From: Aquirufa antheringensis | GTDB lineage: Bacteria; Bacteroidota; Bacteroidia; Cytophagales; Spirosomataceae | Reading direction: 5' to 3' | DNA: 64,000 bases | NCBI RefSeq assembly: GCF_004307425.1 | Contig: NZ_SEWZ01000002.1 | Span: 500,935 to 564,934 of the forward strand | Shown here: piece after piece, positions 33,217 to 41,637 of the stretch | How positions within the stretch are numbered: the stretch's first letter is position 1 | Layout: each line of letters starts with the position of its first letter | Made by a program: the position numbers and the translations under genes | Notes under the pieces: generated by a model | Databases searched by the model: none | What the model was told of the DNA's origin: nothing | What the model saw: only the letters and a program-made list of their open reading frames with translations

Positions 33217-35493
33217 ATGGATTACCTAGCTGGCCTGAACGAGCCTCAACGAAATGCAGTCGAACATATTGATGGTCCTTTGATGATCATCGCCGGTGCC
33301 GGATCTGGAAAGACCCGCGTGCTGACCTACCGTACGGCGCATTTGATTGAGAAAGGCGTGGATCCATTTGCGATCTTGCTGTTGACCTTTACGAACAAGG
33401 CGGCGGGCGAAATGCGTCACCGGATTGAAACGGTGATCGGGAATGCGGCGAAGAACATTTGGATGGGGACGTTTCACTCGATTTTTGCCAAAATTCTTCG
33501 TTTCGAAGGCACCCGCCTCGGCTACACCTCGAACTTCTCTATTTACGATACAGACGATTCTAAATCCCTGATCCGTGCGCTGATCAAGGAGAAGAATTTA
33601 GACGATAAAGTGTACAAAGTGAATTTGGTCTTGAACCGAATCTCTAACGCGAAAAACCGCTTGATCGGTCCGGCACAATACACCGGTTCTTCCATTCTAG
33701 CCGAAGAAGATCGCCTCGCGCGCATCCCGGCGATGGGCGAATTATACCAATTGTACTGTGCGCGTTGCTTCGCAGCAAACGCAATGGATTTTGATGATTT
33801 ATTATTCCAAACCAACATCCTCTTCCGCGACCATTTGGACGTATTGAATAAATACCAACACAAGTTCAAGCACGTGATGGTGGATGAGTTTCAGGATACG
33901 AACGTTTCCCAGTATTTGATCACGAAGAAGTTATCTGCCGTGAACCGCAACATTTGCGTGGTGGGTGATGATGCTCAGTCCATTTATGCCTTCCGCGGCG
34001 CGGATATCCAGAATATCTTGAACTTTGAGCGTGATTATTCGGATTTAGTGACCATTAAATTAGAGGAGAATTACCGTTCCACGAAGGCCATCGTGGCCGT
34101 GGCGAATTCGATCATCTCCCGCAATAAAAACCAATTAAAGAAAGACGTTTTCACCTCGAATGAGGATGGTGATGATATCGAAATCATCCGCGCATCCAGT
34201 GATAACGAGGAAGGCCGCATGATTGCTTCGGCGATTTTCGAAGCTGCCCAAAAAGAGAATTTAACTTGGTCGGATTTCGCCATTTTATACCGCACGAACG
34301 CCCAATCCCGTTCTTTTGAGGAGGCCTTGCGTCGCTTGAACATCAAATACCGCATCATCGGGGGTGTTTCTTTCTACCAACGCAAGGAGATCAAAGACGT
34401 ACTCGGTTATTTGCGTTTTACGGTGAACCAGAACGATGAGGAGGCCTTTAAGCGCATCATCAACTTACCTAAACGCGGTATCGGAGACACGACCATCGCG
34501 AAAATTGTGGTGACGGCGGCGGAAAATAATGTACCTATTTGGGACGTGGTTTCGAATATCTCCCAATTCCAGGCGGCTCGCGGGAGTGCCGGAATCGAGG
34601 CTTTCTCTGATTTGATCAAGTCCTTCAAATTGATGGTGGAGGTAGAAAATAAAGATGCCTACGAAGTGGCGAATCACGTGGCGAAAGCGTCGGGTTTGTT
34701 GCGTGAATTATACGAAGACAAGACGGTAGAGGGCCTAGCGCGCTACCAAAACTTGCAAGAATTACTGAATGCCATCAAATCCTTCGTGGACAATCCAGAA
34801 AACGAGGACAAATCGCTCGCGACCTTCTTGCAATCGGTTTCCTTACTAACGAACGCGGATGCGGATGAAGATCCGGCGGATCGCGATAAGGTGACTTTGA
34901 TGACGATTCACTCGGCGAAGGGGCTAGAATTCAACCGCGTCTTTTTAGTGGGATTAGAGGAGGATTTATTTCCTTCCCAAATGATGTTGCAGTCCCAGCA
35001 GGACCTCGAAGAGGAGCGCCGCTTGTTCTACGTGGCCGTGACGCGGGCAGAGAAGAAATTGCAAATCTCGTATGCGGAATCACGTTACCAGTTTGGTCGA
35101 TTGAAGGCTTGTGAGCCGAGTCGCTTCTTGAATGAATTAGATCCGAACTTTGTGAAGATGGCGAAACCCGCCGGTGCGCGCAAAGAAGTATCTAGCTTCC
35201 GCCCGGTTCAAAAGACTGGTTTCACCGCGAAACCAGCTCTATCAGCAGCACAACTGATCCAAAAACCTACGACGAACACGAATTACCAGCACGTGGTTTC
35301 AGCAAACTTCCAGGCCACGGACGCCTTAGCTTTAGCAGCTGGCCAAAAAGTCGAACACGCTAAATTCGGTTTCGGCCTCATCAAACGCATCGAAGTCAAT
35401 GGCGCTGAACGCAAAGCGGTGATTGATTTTGAAAAGGGAGTAGGCGAGAAGACGCTCTTATTGAGCTTCGCGAAATTAATGATCGTAACTTAA
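33217..35493 (+). CDS. UvrD/PcrA-type superfamily 1 DNA helicase
   Basis: The ATG at 33217 gives MDYLAGLNEPQRNAV, the common N-terminus; the upstream TTG adds six residues. 758 residues with the SF1A motifs: Walker A IIAGAGSGKTRVLTYR, motif Ia LTFTNKAAGEMRHR, motif II VDEFQDTN, motif III GDDAQSIYAFRGAD, motif IV ENYRSTK, motif V MTIHSAKGLEF and motif VI YVAVTRAEKKL. It translocates 3'-5' and acts in excision repair, mismatch repair and removing RecA or stalled polymerase. The C-terminus ends with a compact Tudor-like domain (about 700-758). It converges with gldE, overlapping by 4 bases. Confidence 0.92.
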   Translation: MDYLAGLNEPQRNAVEHIDGPLMIIAGAGSGKTRVLTYRTAHLIEKGVDPFAILLLTFTNKAAGEMRHRIETVIGNAAKNIWMGTFHSIFAKILRFEGTRLGYTSNFSIYDTDDSKSLIRALIKEKNLDDKVYKVNLVLNRISNAKNRLIGPAQYTGSSILAEEDRLARIPAMGELYQLYCARCFAANAMDFDDLLFQTNILFRDHLDVLNKYQHKFKHVMVDEFQDTNVSQYLITKKLSAVNRNICVVGDDAQSIYAFRGADIQNILNFERDYSDLVTIKLEENYRSTKAIVAVANSIISRNKNQLKKDVFTSNEDGDDIEIIRASSDNEEGRMIASAIFEAAQKENLTWSDFAILYRTNAQSRSFEEALRRLNIKYRIIGGVSFYQRKEIKDVLGYLRFTVNQNDEEAFKRIINLPKRGIGDTTIAKIVVTAAENNVPIWDVVSNISQFQAARGSAGIEAFSDLIKSFKLMVEVENKDAYEVANHVAKASGLLRELYEDKTVEGLARYQNLQELLNAIKSFVDNPENEDKSLATFLQSVSLLTNADADEDPADRDKVTLMTIHSAKGLEFNRVFLVGLEEDLFPSQMMLQSQQDLEEERRLFYVAVTRAEKKLQISYAESRYQFGRLKACEPSRFLNELDPNFVKMAKPAGARKEVSSFRPVQKTGFTAKPALSAAQLIQKPTTNTNYQHVVSANFQATDALALAAGQKVEHAKFGFGLIKRIEVNGAERKAVIDFEKGVGEKTLLLSFAKLMIVT

Positions 35494-36839
35494 TTCTGGG
35501 AATCGTCTTGGTCTGCTGAAACGCGTTGCGTAACGCGCACCTTCTTAATGCGGCGGGTATCGACTGATTGAACCTTGAAGGTAAAGTCTTCGAATTCGAT
35601 TTCTTCTCCTGCACTCGGAATACGACCAAAAAGTTCGATAATCAATCCTGCCAGCGTTTCACTTTCGCCTTTGGCCTTCTCGAAATAGGAAGCCTCGATC
35701 TCAAAAACGCGGCAGAAATCATTTAAAGAGGTCTTCGCCTCGAACACATAAATGTTATCGCCTATTTTCTTGTAATCCGCTTCTACCTCATCGAACTCGT
35801 CATTGATTTCACCCACGATCTCCTCGATGATGTCCTCCATTGTTACGAGCCCTTCAGTCTCGCCGTATTCGTTCACGATGACCGCCATGTGTACGCGTTT
35901 TTCTTGAAAATCGTATAGTAAATCATCGATTTTCTTGTTTTCCGGTACAAAAAACGGACTATGCAAAAGCGGTAACCAGTCGAATTTCTCGTCCTGATCG
36001 ATGTGCTTCAATAAGTCTTTGATGTATAAAATCCCCTCGATCTTGTCGATGGTTTCGTTGTATACCGGAACACGCGAATAGCCATTCTTATTGATGAGGT
36101 CCATTAACTCGTGGAAATTCATACTCGTATCGAAGGCCACAATGTCGCGTCTTGCCTGCATGACCGATTTCACGGAGATATTCCCAAAATTCAGAATCCC
36201 ACGTAAAATATCTTTCTCCCGATCACTCGTGTTTTCATCCGTCGTAATCTCCAGTGCCTGATTCAATTCTTGGGAAGTCAGTGTATAGGATTTCTTCTTC
36301 ACGCGTTTCTCGATTAAGCCAGAAATGCCTAGAAGCGCTTTGGAAAGCGGAGCAAACACAAAATTCAAGAAGCTGATGAAAGGAGCGGAGTAGCGGGCGA
36401 AGTTGAGGTTATTTTGCTGGGCCCATACTTTGGGAATCAATTCTCCAAAAAACGTAATGATAAACGTCACTCCAAACAATAAAAACAAGGTCACGAGCAA
36501 GGTCTCCATCGACTGTTGACCTAGGACCATGGAGGTTAAATAATTTGCTAGGGTAATGAAAATAATATTGACAAAGTTGATGGAAATCAACAAAGTAGCC
36601 AGTAATTGTTGGGGTTTATCTAGCAAATGGCTCACCTTTTTCTCGCTGCTTACCTCACTCTCGCGAAGGCTAATACGCTGGTCTGCGTTTAGGGAAAAGA
36701 ACGCTACTTCTGAGCCAGCTAAAACAGCGGATAGGAACAATAGAGCCACTAAAATGAAGGAAATAAGAGCAATCGAACTCACACTAATGGAAGGCTCCAA
36801 GGCGAGTAAAAACAGATTGGGTAAGGGGTCTGGGTCCAT
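35490..36839 (-). CDS. gldE: GldE-like CorC/HlyC-family transporter-associated protein
   Basis: 449 residues. Residues about 20-195 form the DUF21/CNNM membrane domain (LSAVLAGSEVAFFSLNADQR, TFFGELIPKVWAQQ). Two CBS domains follow (about 220-345, with GYSRVPVYNETIDKIEGILY and GLVTMEDIIEEIVGEIND). A CorC_HlyC domain sits at the end. In Flavobacterium, GldE is this kind of protein, encoded directly after mutY and ssb, and is required for gliding together with gldD. The order mutY-ssb-gldE is kept here but gldD is not next; a convergent helicase follows. It could therefore be a gliding/type IX secretion helper or simply a divalent-ion transporter. Confidence 0.82.
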   Translation of the reverse strand: MDPDPLPNLFLLALEPSISVSSIALISFILVALLFLSAVLAGSEVAFFSLNADQRISLRESEVSSEKKVSHLLDKPQQLLATLLISINFVNIIFITLANYLTSMVLGQQSMETLLVTLFLLFGVTFIITFFGELIPKVWAQQNNLNFARYSAPFISFLNFVFAPLSKALLGISGLIEKRVKKKSYTLTSQELNQALEITTDENTSDREKDILRGILNFGNISVKSVMQARRDIVAFDTSMNFHELMDLINKNGYSRVPVYNETIDKIEGILYIKDLLKHIDQDEKFDWLPLLHSPFFVPENKKIDDLLYDFQEKRVHMAVIVNEYGETEGLVTMEDIIEEIVGEINDEFDEVEADYKKIGDNIYVFEAKTSLNDFCRVFEIEASYFEKAKGESETLAGLIIELFGRIPSAGEEIEFEDFTFKVQSVDTRRIKKVRVTQRVSADQDDSQN

Positions 36840-36870
36840 AATTTGGGTGAACTGATCGATGCAAATTTAC

Positions 36871-36906
36871 AAAAAAGGGAATACGAAATGCGATATCCCC
36901 TTTTTT
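36871..36906 (-). terminator. Probable terminator of ssb
   Basis: AAAAAAGGG pairs with CCCTTTTTT around an imperfect inner stem. It lies 12 bases past the ssb stop, in the 78-base gap before gldE. It implies that gldE has its own promoter or depends on read-through. Confidence 0.6.
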
Positions 36907-36917
36907 GTAATAAAAAT

Positions 36918-37373
36918 TTAAAACGGTAGATCGTCCCCTTCTTCCATCATGGGTGGAAATGGATCGGTCTTCGAAGCACCGGCTAAAACGGCTTCAGGCT
37001 TTGGTCTTTCTGCCGCCGGAGCAGACGCTGGCGACCCTTCGTTACGCCCTCCGATTAAATTGATCGACGTTGCGCGTACTTTGTACCCACGCACGGTCGC
37101 GCCATTTTTATCTTGCCACTCTTCGGAACGAATTTTTCCTTCGATATAGACTTGGTTTCCTTTCTTTAAATATTGTTCTGCGATGTTCGCCAGGTTATCC
37201 CAAAGCTCTACGCGGTGCCATTCGGTTTGGTCTACTCGCTGTCCGTCCTTTCCCGTATACGACTCAGAGGTCGCAATGTTAATATTTGCCACTTTTACAC
37301 CGCTAGGTAGGGCGCGCACCTCTGGGTCAGCACCTAAATTTCCTAGTAAAATAACTTTGTTTACTCCAGCCAT
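36918..37373 (-). CDS. ssb: Single-stranded DNA-binding protein
   Basis: 151 residues. An N-terminal OB fold (MAGVNKVILLGNLGADPEVR, then TEWHRVELWDNLANIAEQYL and YIEGKIRSEEWQDKNG) is followed by a disordered Pro/Ala/Glu-rich linker and the acidic tip ending DDLPF, used to recruit repair and replication partners. It coats single-stranded DNA as a tetramer. The neighbourhood mutY-ssb-gldE is conserved in the phylum. Confidence 0.95.
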   Translation of the reverse strand: MAGVNKVILLGNLGADPEVRALPSGVKVANINIATSESYTGKDGQRVDQTEWHRVELWDNLANIAEQYLKKGNQVYIEGKIRSEEWQDKNGATVRGYKVRATSINLIGGRNEGSPASAPAAERPKPEAVLAGASKTDPFPPMMEEGDDLPF

Positions 37374-37421
37374 AATGATTTGTCGTTTAAAGGGTTAGCT
37401 CAGCAAGGCTCCTTGCATTGC

Positions 37422-38477
37422 CTAAAGGTACGTGGGCGAAATGTCTTGTAAAATAGGACAATCTAAATTATCAGTTATTAGGTTCAAAAGCAAAACTGGT
37501 TTTCCTTTGCTCTCGAAGTCTGAAGGGCTCATCCAGCCATATCCTTCCGGAATTTCCAATTCAAAATTATCAGGAACTTGAACATACCAAGCGTCGCAAT
37601 GGATTTTGCGGTGACTTAATAGATGTACCGCTGGGGATTTCAAGGCTTGGCGCTGAAAAGGCAACCAATCGCATGAATCTTCGATGAGATAAAACTCCCA
37701 CAATCCCTTCCAAATACCCTTTTCCGTACGTTCACGCACTAGAAGCTGGCCATTTTGCTCGATGACGAGGTAATTCATCTCTATCTCTTTGACCTTTGTC
37801 TTTTTTGACTTTAAAGGTAATTCAGCTACGCGACCTACACTTAAAGCCGCACAAGAGACACGCAAAGGACAATCCGAGCAATCTGGCGCTGGCGTGCATT
37901 GCAAAGCGCCAAACTCCATGATCGCCTGATTAAAGGTCGCCGGATCCTGCGTTGGAATCAATGATTGTGCTAAAGAGGTGAAAACTCCACGCGCCGCAGA
38001 AGAAGCAATGTCCGTTTCGATGGCAAAGACACGAGACAAAACCCGGTATACATTGCCGTCTACCACGGCTTTGGCCTCATCAAAAGCAAAGGACGCAATC
38101 GCTGCTGCCGTATAGGGACCCACGCCGGGCAATCGAATGATCTCGTCATAGCTTTGTGGGAAAACGCCCGAGAAGTCACGCATGACCATTTGGGCTGCTT
38201 TTTGGAGATTCCGAGCACGGGAATAATAGCCTAAGCCCTGCCATAAACGTAATAGAGAGGCCTCTGGAGCCTCAGCTAAATCGCGAACCGTAGGAAAAGC
38301 GGTGATTAATCGGTCAAAATAGGGCAGTCCCTGCGCCACCCGCGTCTGTTGCAAGATGATTTCGGATAGCCAAATCGCGTAGGGATCCTGTGTTTGGCGC
38401 CACGGCAGCTCGCGCTGGTGTTCCGCGTACCAGGCCATAATAGTGGCCGAAAAAGGATGTAAAGGGCTTTTTTGCAT
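37422..38477 (-). CDS. mutY: A/G-specific adenine DNA glycosylase
   Basis: The start is set at MQKSPLHPFSATIMAWYAEH (351 residues). It shows the HhH-GPD fold: WLSEIILQQTRVAQGLPYFD, the hairpin and catalytic-Asp region IIRLPGVGPYTAAAIASFAF followed by DEAKAVVDGNV, and a Fe-S cluster loop with Cys in CTPAPDCSDCPLRVSC. Here the first two Cys are five residues apart rather than the six I recall as usual. The C-terminal half is the NUDIX-like domain that reads 8-oxoguanine. MutY removes adenine opposite 8-oxoG. A TAAATTTG box lies nine bases before its ATG. Confidence 0.93.
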   Translation of the reverse strand: MQKSPLHPFSATIMAWYAEHQRELPWRQTQDPYAIWLSEIILQQTRVAQGLPYFDRLITAFPTVRDLAEAPEASLLRLWQGLGYYSRARNLQKAAQMVMRDFSGVFPQSYDEIIRLPGVGPYTAAAIASFAFDEAKAVVDGNVYRVLSRVFAIETDIASSAARGVFTSLAQSLIPTQDPATFNQAIMEFGALQCTPAPDCSDCPLRVSCAALSVGRVAELPLKSKKTKVKEIEMNYLVIEQNGQLLVRERTEKGIWKGLWEFYLIEDSCDWLPFQRQALKSPAVHLLSHRKIHCDAWYVQVPDNFELEIPEGYGWMSPSDFESKGKPVLLLNLITDNLDCPILQDISPTYL

Positions 38478-38486
38478 GGATAAAAT

Positions 38487-38494
38487 CAAATTTA
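38487..38494 (-). promoter_or_regulatory. mutY promoter -7 box
   Basis: The minus strand reads TAAATTTG, an exact TAnnTTTG match ending nine bases before the mutY ATG. With the start point a few bases after the box, the mRNA would have a leader of at most about five bases. Confidence 0.5.
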
Positions 38495-38549
38495 CGAAAA
38501 AAATCACCCCGATTTCGAAAGAATTTTTAGAGAATTGAGAGAAAAACGT

Positions 38550-38557
38550 TACTTTTG
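38550..38557 (+). promoter_or_regulatory. HU gene promoter -7 box
   Basis: TACTTTTG matches TAnnTTTG exactly. It is 64 bases before the GTG start of the HU gene, in a divergent promoter region shared with mutY. The nearest upstream TTG is only 12 bases away, so the -33 element is uncertain. Confidence 0.55.
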
Positions 38558-38621
38558 TGTCCCTTTTACGGAGGGGAAATTGTAATTACCTAAGAATCAT
38601 CATTTAATAAATTTATAAAAC

Positions 38622-38915
38622 GTGACTAAGGCAGATGTAATTGCTGAGATTGCCAGCAAAACAGGGATTGATAAGAAAGATGTATCGGAAACGTTAGAGT
38701 CATTTTTCGAAGTAGTTAAAAACAACCTAGCAAACCAAGAGAATATTTATGTTCGTGGTTTTGGTAGCTTCATCAACAAAAAACGCGCGCAGAAGATTGC
38801 TCGCAACATTTCTAAGAATACGGCGATCACAATCGACGCACATTATGTGCCTAGCTTTAAGCCAGCGAAAGTATTTGTAGAGCAAGTAAAAACGAGTACT
38901 GACCCCACTAAATAG
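38622..38915 (+). CDS. HU/IHF-family DNA-binding protein
   Basis: 97 residues from a GTG start (MTKADVIAEIASKTGIDKKD). The HU fold is shown by ETLESFFEVVKNNLANQENI, VYVRGFGSF-type beta strands (YVRGFGSFINKKR) and the DNA-binding arm with RNISKNTAITIDAHYVPSFK and PAKVF at the end. It bends and compacts DNA. Housekeeping HU/IHF proteins are normally 90-100 residues. It is divergent from mutY and is followed closely by the TPR gene. Confidence 0.92.
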   Translation: MTKADVIAEIASKTGIDKKDVSETLESFFEVVKNNLANQENIYVRGFGSFINKKRAQKIARNISKNTAITIDAHYVPSFKPAKVFVEQVKTSTDPTK

Positions 38916-38944
38916 GCTTTCGAGCTAAAAAAGGGTCTAGAATA

Positions 38945-39790
38945 ATGAAAAAAAACCTTTTGATCATTCTTCTGGCAGGCCTAGGGATAACCGCCCTATT
39001 GTACTCTTTACCGAAAGGTAATGTGGCGGGAAAGACACAAAATACTCCTTCGGGGGGCGCTAACCGAGACGCGGGAAGCGAAAAGACGGAAAAAGTCGCA
39101 GAGAAAGAAGAGCACGCTGCTCCTTTGACTCCAGCGCAGCTAAAAGAGATTTCTGCCTTGAAATCCGCTTTTGCTGCGGCTAAGACAGATGCCTCACAGG
39201 TGAAAGCCTTAGAGAATCTGATGCGCGCTTTTATGAATGCGAGTCATTATGATTCTGCTGCGGTTTTTGCAGCGAATTATGCGGATCAGCATCCCAGTTT
39301 GACGAACGTTTTACGTGCTGGACAGCTGTATTTTGAAGCACAAACGTATGCTTTGAATGCACAGAAAGGCGGTAAAATGGGAGAAAAAGCAAGAATGTAC
39401 TTCTCGAAGGCTTTGGCCATCGACCCGAACAACTTGCTGGTAAAATCGAACATGGCGATGACTTACGTAGATACACCCACTCCGATGAAGGGCATTACGC
39501 TACTTCGCGAAGTGATTGAACAGGAGCCCACGTTTGTGCCAGCGCTGTTTAATTTAGGGATATTATCGATTAAATCGAATCAGTTTGGCAAAGGCCAAGA
39601 ACGATTCACCCAGATATTGAAGCTGGAGCCGAATAACCACAAAGCCGCGTTAAATCTCGGTTTTTGTTTAGCCCAGTTAGATAAAAAAGAAGAGGCTCAG
39701 AAGGTTCTGAAGCGTGTTTTAGAGCAATCTAAAGACGCAGAAGAGCAGAAGGCCGCGAAAGAGTTGCTTGCAGAAATGCAGGAGCATTGA
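38945..39790 (+). CDS. TPR-repeat protein with N-terminal membrane anchor
   Basis: 281 residues. One N-terminal hydrophobic helix (residues 4-23) anchors or exports the protein. An acidic low-complexity linker (about 30-65) is followed by three or four TPR motifs (residues about 140-275), for example RMYFSKALAIDPNNLLVKSN, FVPALFNLGILSIKSNQFGK and GQERFTQILKLEPNNHKAAL. It is probably a scaffold at the cytoplasmic membrane. It lies 29 bases after HU and before the mS38-like gene and RNase G, a grouping I recall as common in Cytophagales and relatives. Confidence 0.75.
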   Translation: MKKNLLIILLAGLGITALLYSLPKGNVAGKTQNTPSGGANRDAGSEKTEKVAEKEEHAAPLTPAQLKEISALKSAFAAAKTDASQVKALENLMRAFMNASHYDSAAVFAANYADQHPSLTNVLRAGQLYFEAQTYALNAQKGGKMGEKARMYFSKALAIDPNNLLVKSNMAMTYVDTPTPMKGITLLREVIEQEPTFVPALFNLGILSIKSNQFGKGQERFTQILKLEPNNHKAALNLGFCLAQLDKKEEAQKVLKRVLEQSKDAEEQKAAKELLAEMQEH

Positions 39791-39839
39791 GGTTGAAAGT
39801 CAATCTCGTATAGTATTTAACACATTAATTCTTAACATT

Positions 39840-39929
39840 ATGCCTTGCGGTAAAAAAAGAAAACGTCACAAGATCTCTACTCACAAAAGAAAGAAGCGTC
39901 TTCGCAAGAATCGTCACAAGAAGAAATAG
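39840..39929 (+). CDS. 29-aa AURKAIP1/COX24 (mS38)-like basic protein
   Basis: A very short gene: ATG at 39840, stop TAG at 39927-39929, translating to a Lys/Arg/His-rich peptide beginning MPCGKKRKRHKISTHKRKKR and ending LRKNRHKKK. I recognise this as the small COX24-C-terminal-domain protein of Bacteroidota, the bacterial counterpart of mitochondrial ribosomal protein mS38. Most family members begin MPSGKKRKRH. With over half basic residues it is expected to bind rRNA in the ribosome. It lies between the TPR protein and RNase G and is followed by a terminator at 39980. It is short enough to be skipped by automatic gene callers. Confidence 0.85.
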   Translation: MPCGKKRKRHKISTHKRKKRLRKNRHKKK

Positions 39930-39979
39930 TCTTCATAAATCCATTTTCCTTCATGGAATTTGCATTTAGGTAACCCAGG

Positions 39980-40010
39980 AACAGGCATTTTTCGAAATGG
40001 CCTGTTTTTG
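39980..40010 (+). terminator. Intrinsic terminator after the mS38-like gene
   Basis: A stem AACAGGC / GCCTGTT, extended by ATT/AAT past a one-base bulge, is followed by TTTTT. It lies 50 bases past the micro-gene stop and before RNase G. Confidence 0.7.
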
Positions 40011-40080
40011 GTGTTTAATTTCCTGTATATTTAGACTATATAGGCCAAAAGGCCTTGTACCCTTCTTCTCGACATAAATT

Positions 40081-41637
40081 GTGAGCAATGAATTAATCAT
40101 TAATTCGACTCCCAAGGGGGATCGGATCGCCCTTTTGCACGACAAAAGGATAGTAGAGTACCATATAGAACAGTCGGAACCTCAATTTTCTGTAGGAGAT
40201 ATTTATCTTGGCACAGTAAAGAAATTGGTTTCAGGACTGAACGCCGCTTTTATTGACATCGGTTATGAGAAGGATGCATTCTTGCATTACCATGACCTAG
40301 GTCCTAATTTGCCTACCCTGCAGAAGTTTACGCGGGAGGTGATGACGAAGAAAAACAAAGTTGTCCGTTTAGAGAACTTCAAACTTGAGCCCGAAATTGA
40401 TAAATTAGGGAAGATCGAGAAAGCCGTTCAAAAAGGACATTTAGCTTTAGTTCAAGTCGTTAAGGAGCCTATTTCCACTAAAGGCCCTCGTTTATCTTGC
40501 GATATTTCCATCGCAGGTCGTTTCCTTGTTTTAGTTCCTTTTGCGAACGGTGTGAACATCTCGAAGAAGATCACGTCGAAAGCGGAACGCAATCGCTTGC
40601 AAAAGCTGATGACCTCGATTAAGCCGAAGAATTACGGTGTGATCGTGCGTACGGTGGCGGAAGGCAAAGCGGTGGAAGAAATGGAGCGCGACCTTAAAGA
40701 TTCCATAGCGAAATGGGAGGAAGGTTTAGTGAAATTAGTGGATGCTAAAGCTGGAGACCGCATTATTGGAGAAATGAGCCGCGCAACTTCGATGTTACGT
40801 GACTTGTTGAACAATGATTTTGATAATGTCATCGTTGATACACCAGAATTGTACAATGAGGCAAAAGGCTATGTACACAATGTGGCTCCTGAAAAGGAGA
40901 AGATTGTTAAGTTACACCAAAGTAAAACCAAGTTATTCGAGCAATTAGGCATTGAGAAGCAATTGAAAATGCTTTTTGGCCGTTCGGTTTCCTTGCCTGG
41001 TGGAGGTTATTTAATCGTGGAACACACGGAAGCATTGCACGTGATTGACGTGAATTCGGGAAATAAGTCGAATTCAGAAGAAGATCAGGAGGCGACGGCT
41101 TTAAGTGTGAACCGAGAAGCGGCGAAAGAAGTAGCTCGCCAATTACGTCTACGCGACATGGGCGGTATTATCGTGATCGACTTCATCGATATGAAGAAGG
41201 CAGATAACCGCAAGTTAATTCAGGACATCATGCGCGATGAAATGCGTGGTGATCGTTCGAAATACACCATTTTGCCGCTAACGAAGTTTGGCTTGATGCA
41301 AATCACCCGCCAGCGTGTTCGTCCTGAGATGAACGTAGCGACGCACGAAACGTGCCCTAGCTGCGGAGGAACAGGAAGTATCACGGCGAGTATCGCGGTA
41401 TCTGACATTGTTGAACAGCATTTGGAACATTTAGTGACGAAGCAAAACGAGAAGAAATTGACCATTTTGGCACACCCCTTCTTGAGCGCTTATTTCACGA
41501 AAGGTTTCCCTTCTATTCGCATGAAGTGGTTCTTGAAGTACAAGACCTGGATTACGATCATGGAAGATTCCTCATTTGGCATTACAGAATTTAAATTCTT
41601 AAACCAAAATGGAGATCAAATTGAGATATCATCTTAG
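40081..41637 (+). CDS. rng: Rne/Rng-family ribonuclease (RNase G/E)
   Basis: 518 residues from a GTG start (MSNELIINSTPKGDRIALLH). An S1 domain (about 38-125, GDIYLGTVKKLVSGLNAAFI then DIGYEKDAFLHYHD) is followed by the RNase H-like catalytic domain: IDVNSGNKSNSEEDQEATAL contains the catalytic aspartate, and GGIIVIDFIDMKKADNRK the second. A zinc-link Cys pair appears in CPSCGGTGSI. The length fits RNase G rather than RNase E. It cleaves single-stranded AU-rich RNA and matures 5S/16S rRNA. It overlaps the next gene by 29 bases. Confidence 0.9.
   Translation: MSNELIINSTPKGDRIALLHDKRIVEYHIEQSEPQFSVGDIYLGTVKKLVSGLNAAFIDIGYEKDAFLHYHDLGPNLPTLQKFTREVMTKKNKVVRLENFKLEPEIDKLGKIEKAVQKGHLALVQVVKEPISTKGPRLSCDISIAGRFLVLVPFANGVNISKKITSKAERNRLQKLMTSIKPKNYGVIVRTVAEGKAVEEMERDLKDSIAKWEEGLVKLVDAKAGDRIIGEMSRATSMLRDLLNNDFDNVIVDTPELYNEAKGYVHNVAPEKEKIVKLHQSKTKLFEQLGIEKQLKMLFGRSVSLPGGGYLIVEHTEALHVIDVNSGNKSNSEEDQEATALSVNREAAKEVARQLRLRDMGGIIVIDFIDMKKADNRKLIQDIMRDEMRGDRSKYTILPLTKFGLMQITRQRVRPEMNVATHETCPSCGGTGSITASIAVSDIVEQHLEHLVTKQNEKKLTILAHPFLSAYFTKGFPSIRMKWFLKYKTWITIMEDSSFGITEFKFLNQNGDQIEISS

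Noticed and set aside
37400-37416. GCAAGG/CCTTGC palindrome upstream of ssb as an SOS operator
   Set aside because: The arms do not match a LexA-type site known to me in this phylum and it is probably a short leader hairpin.
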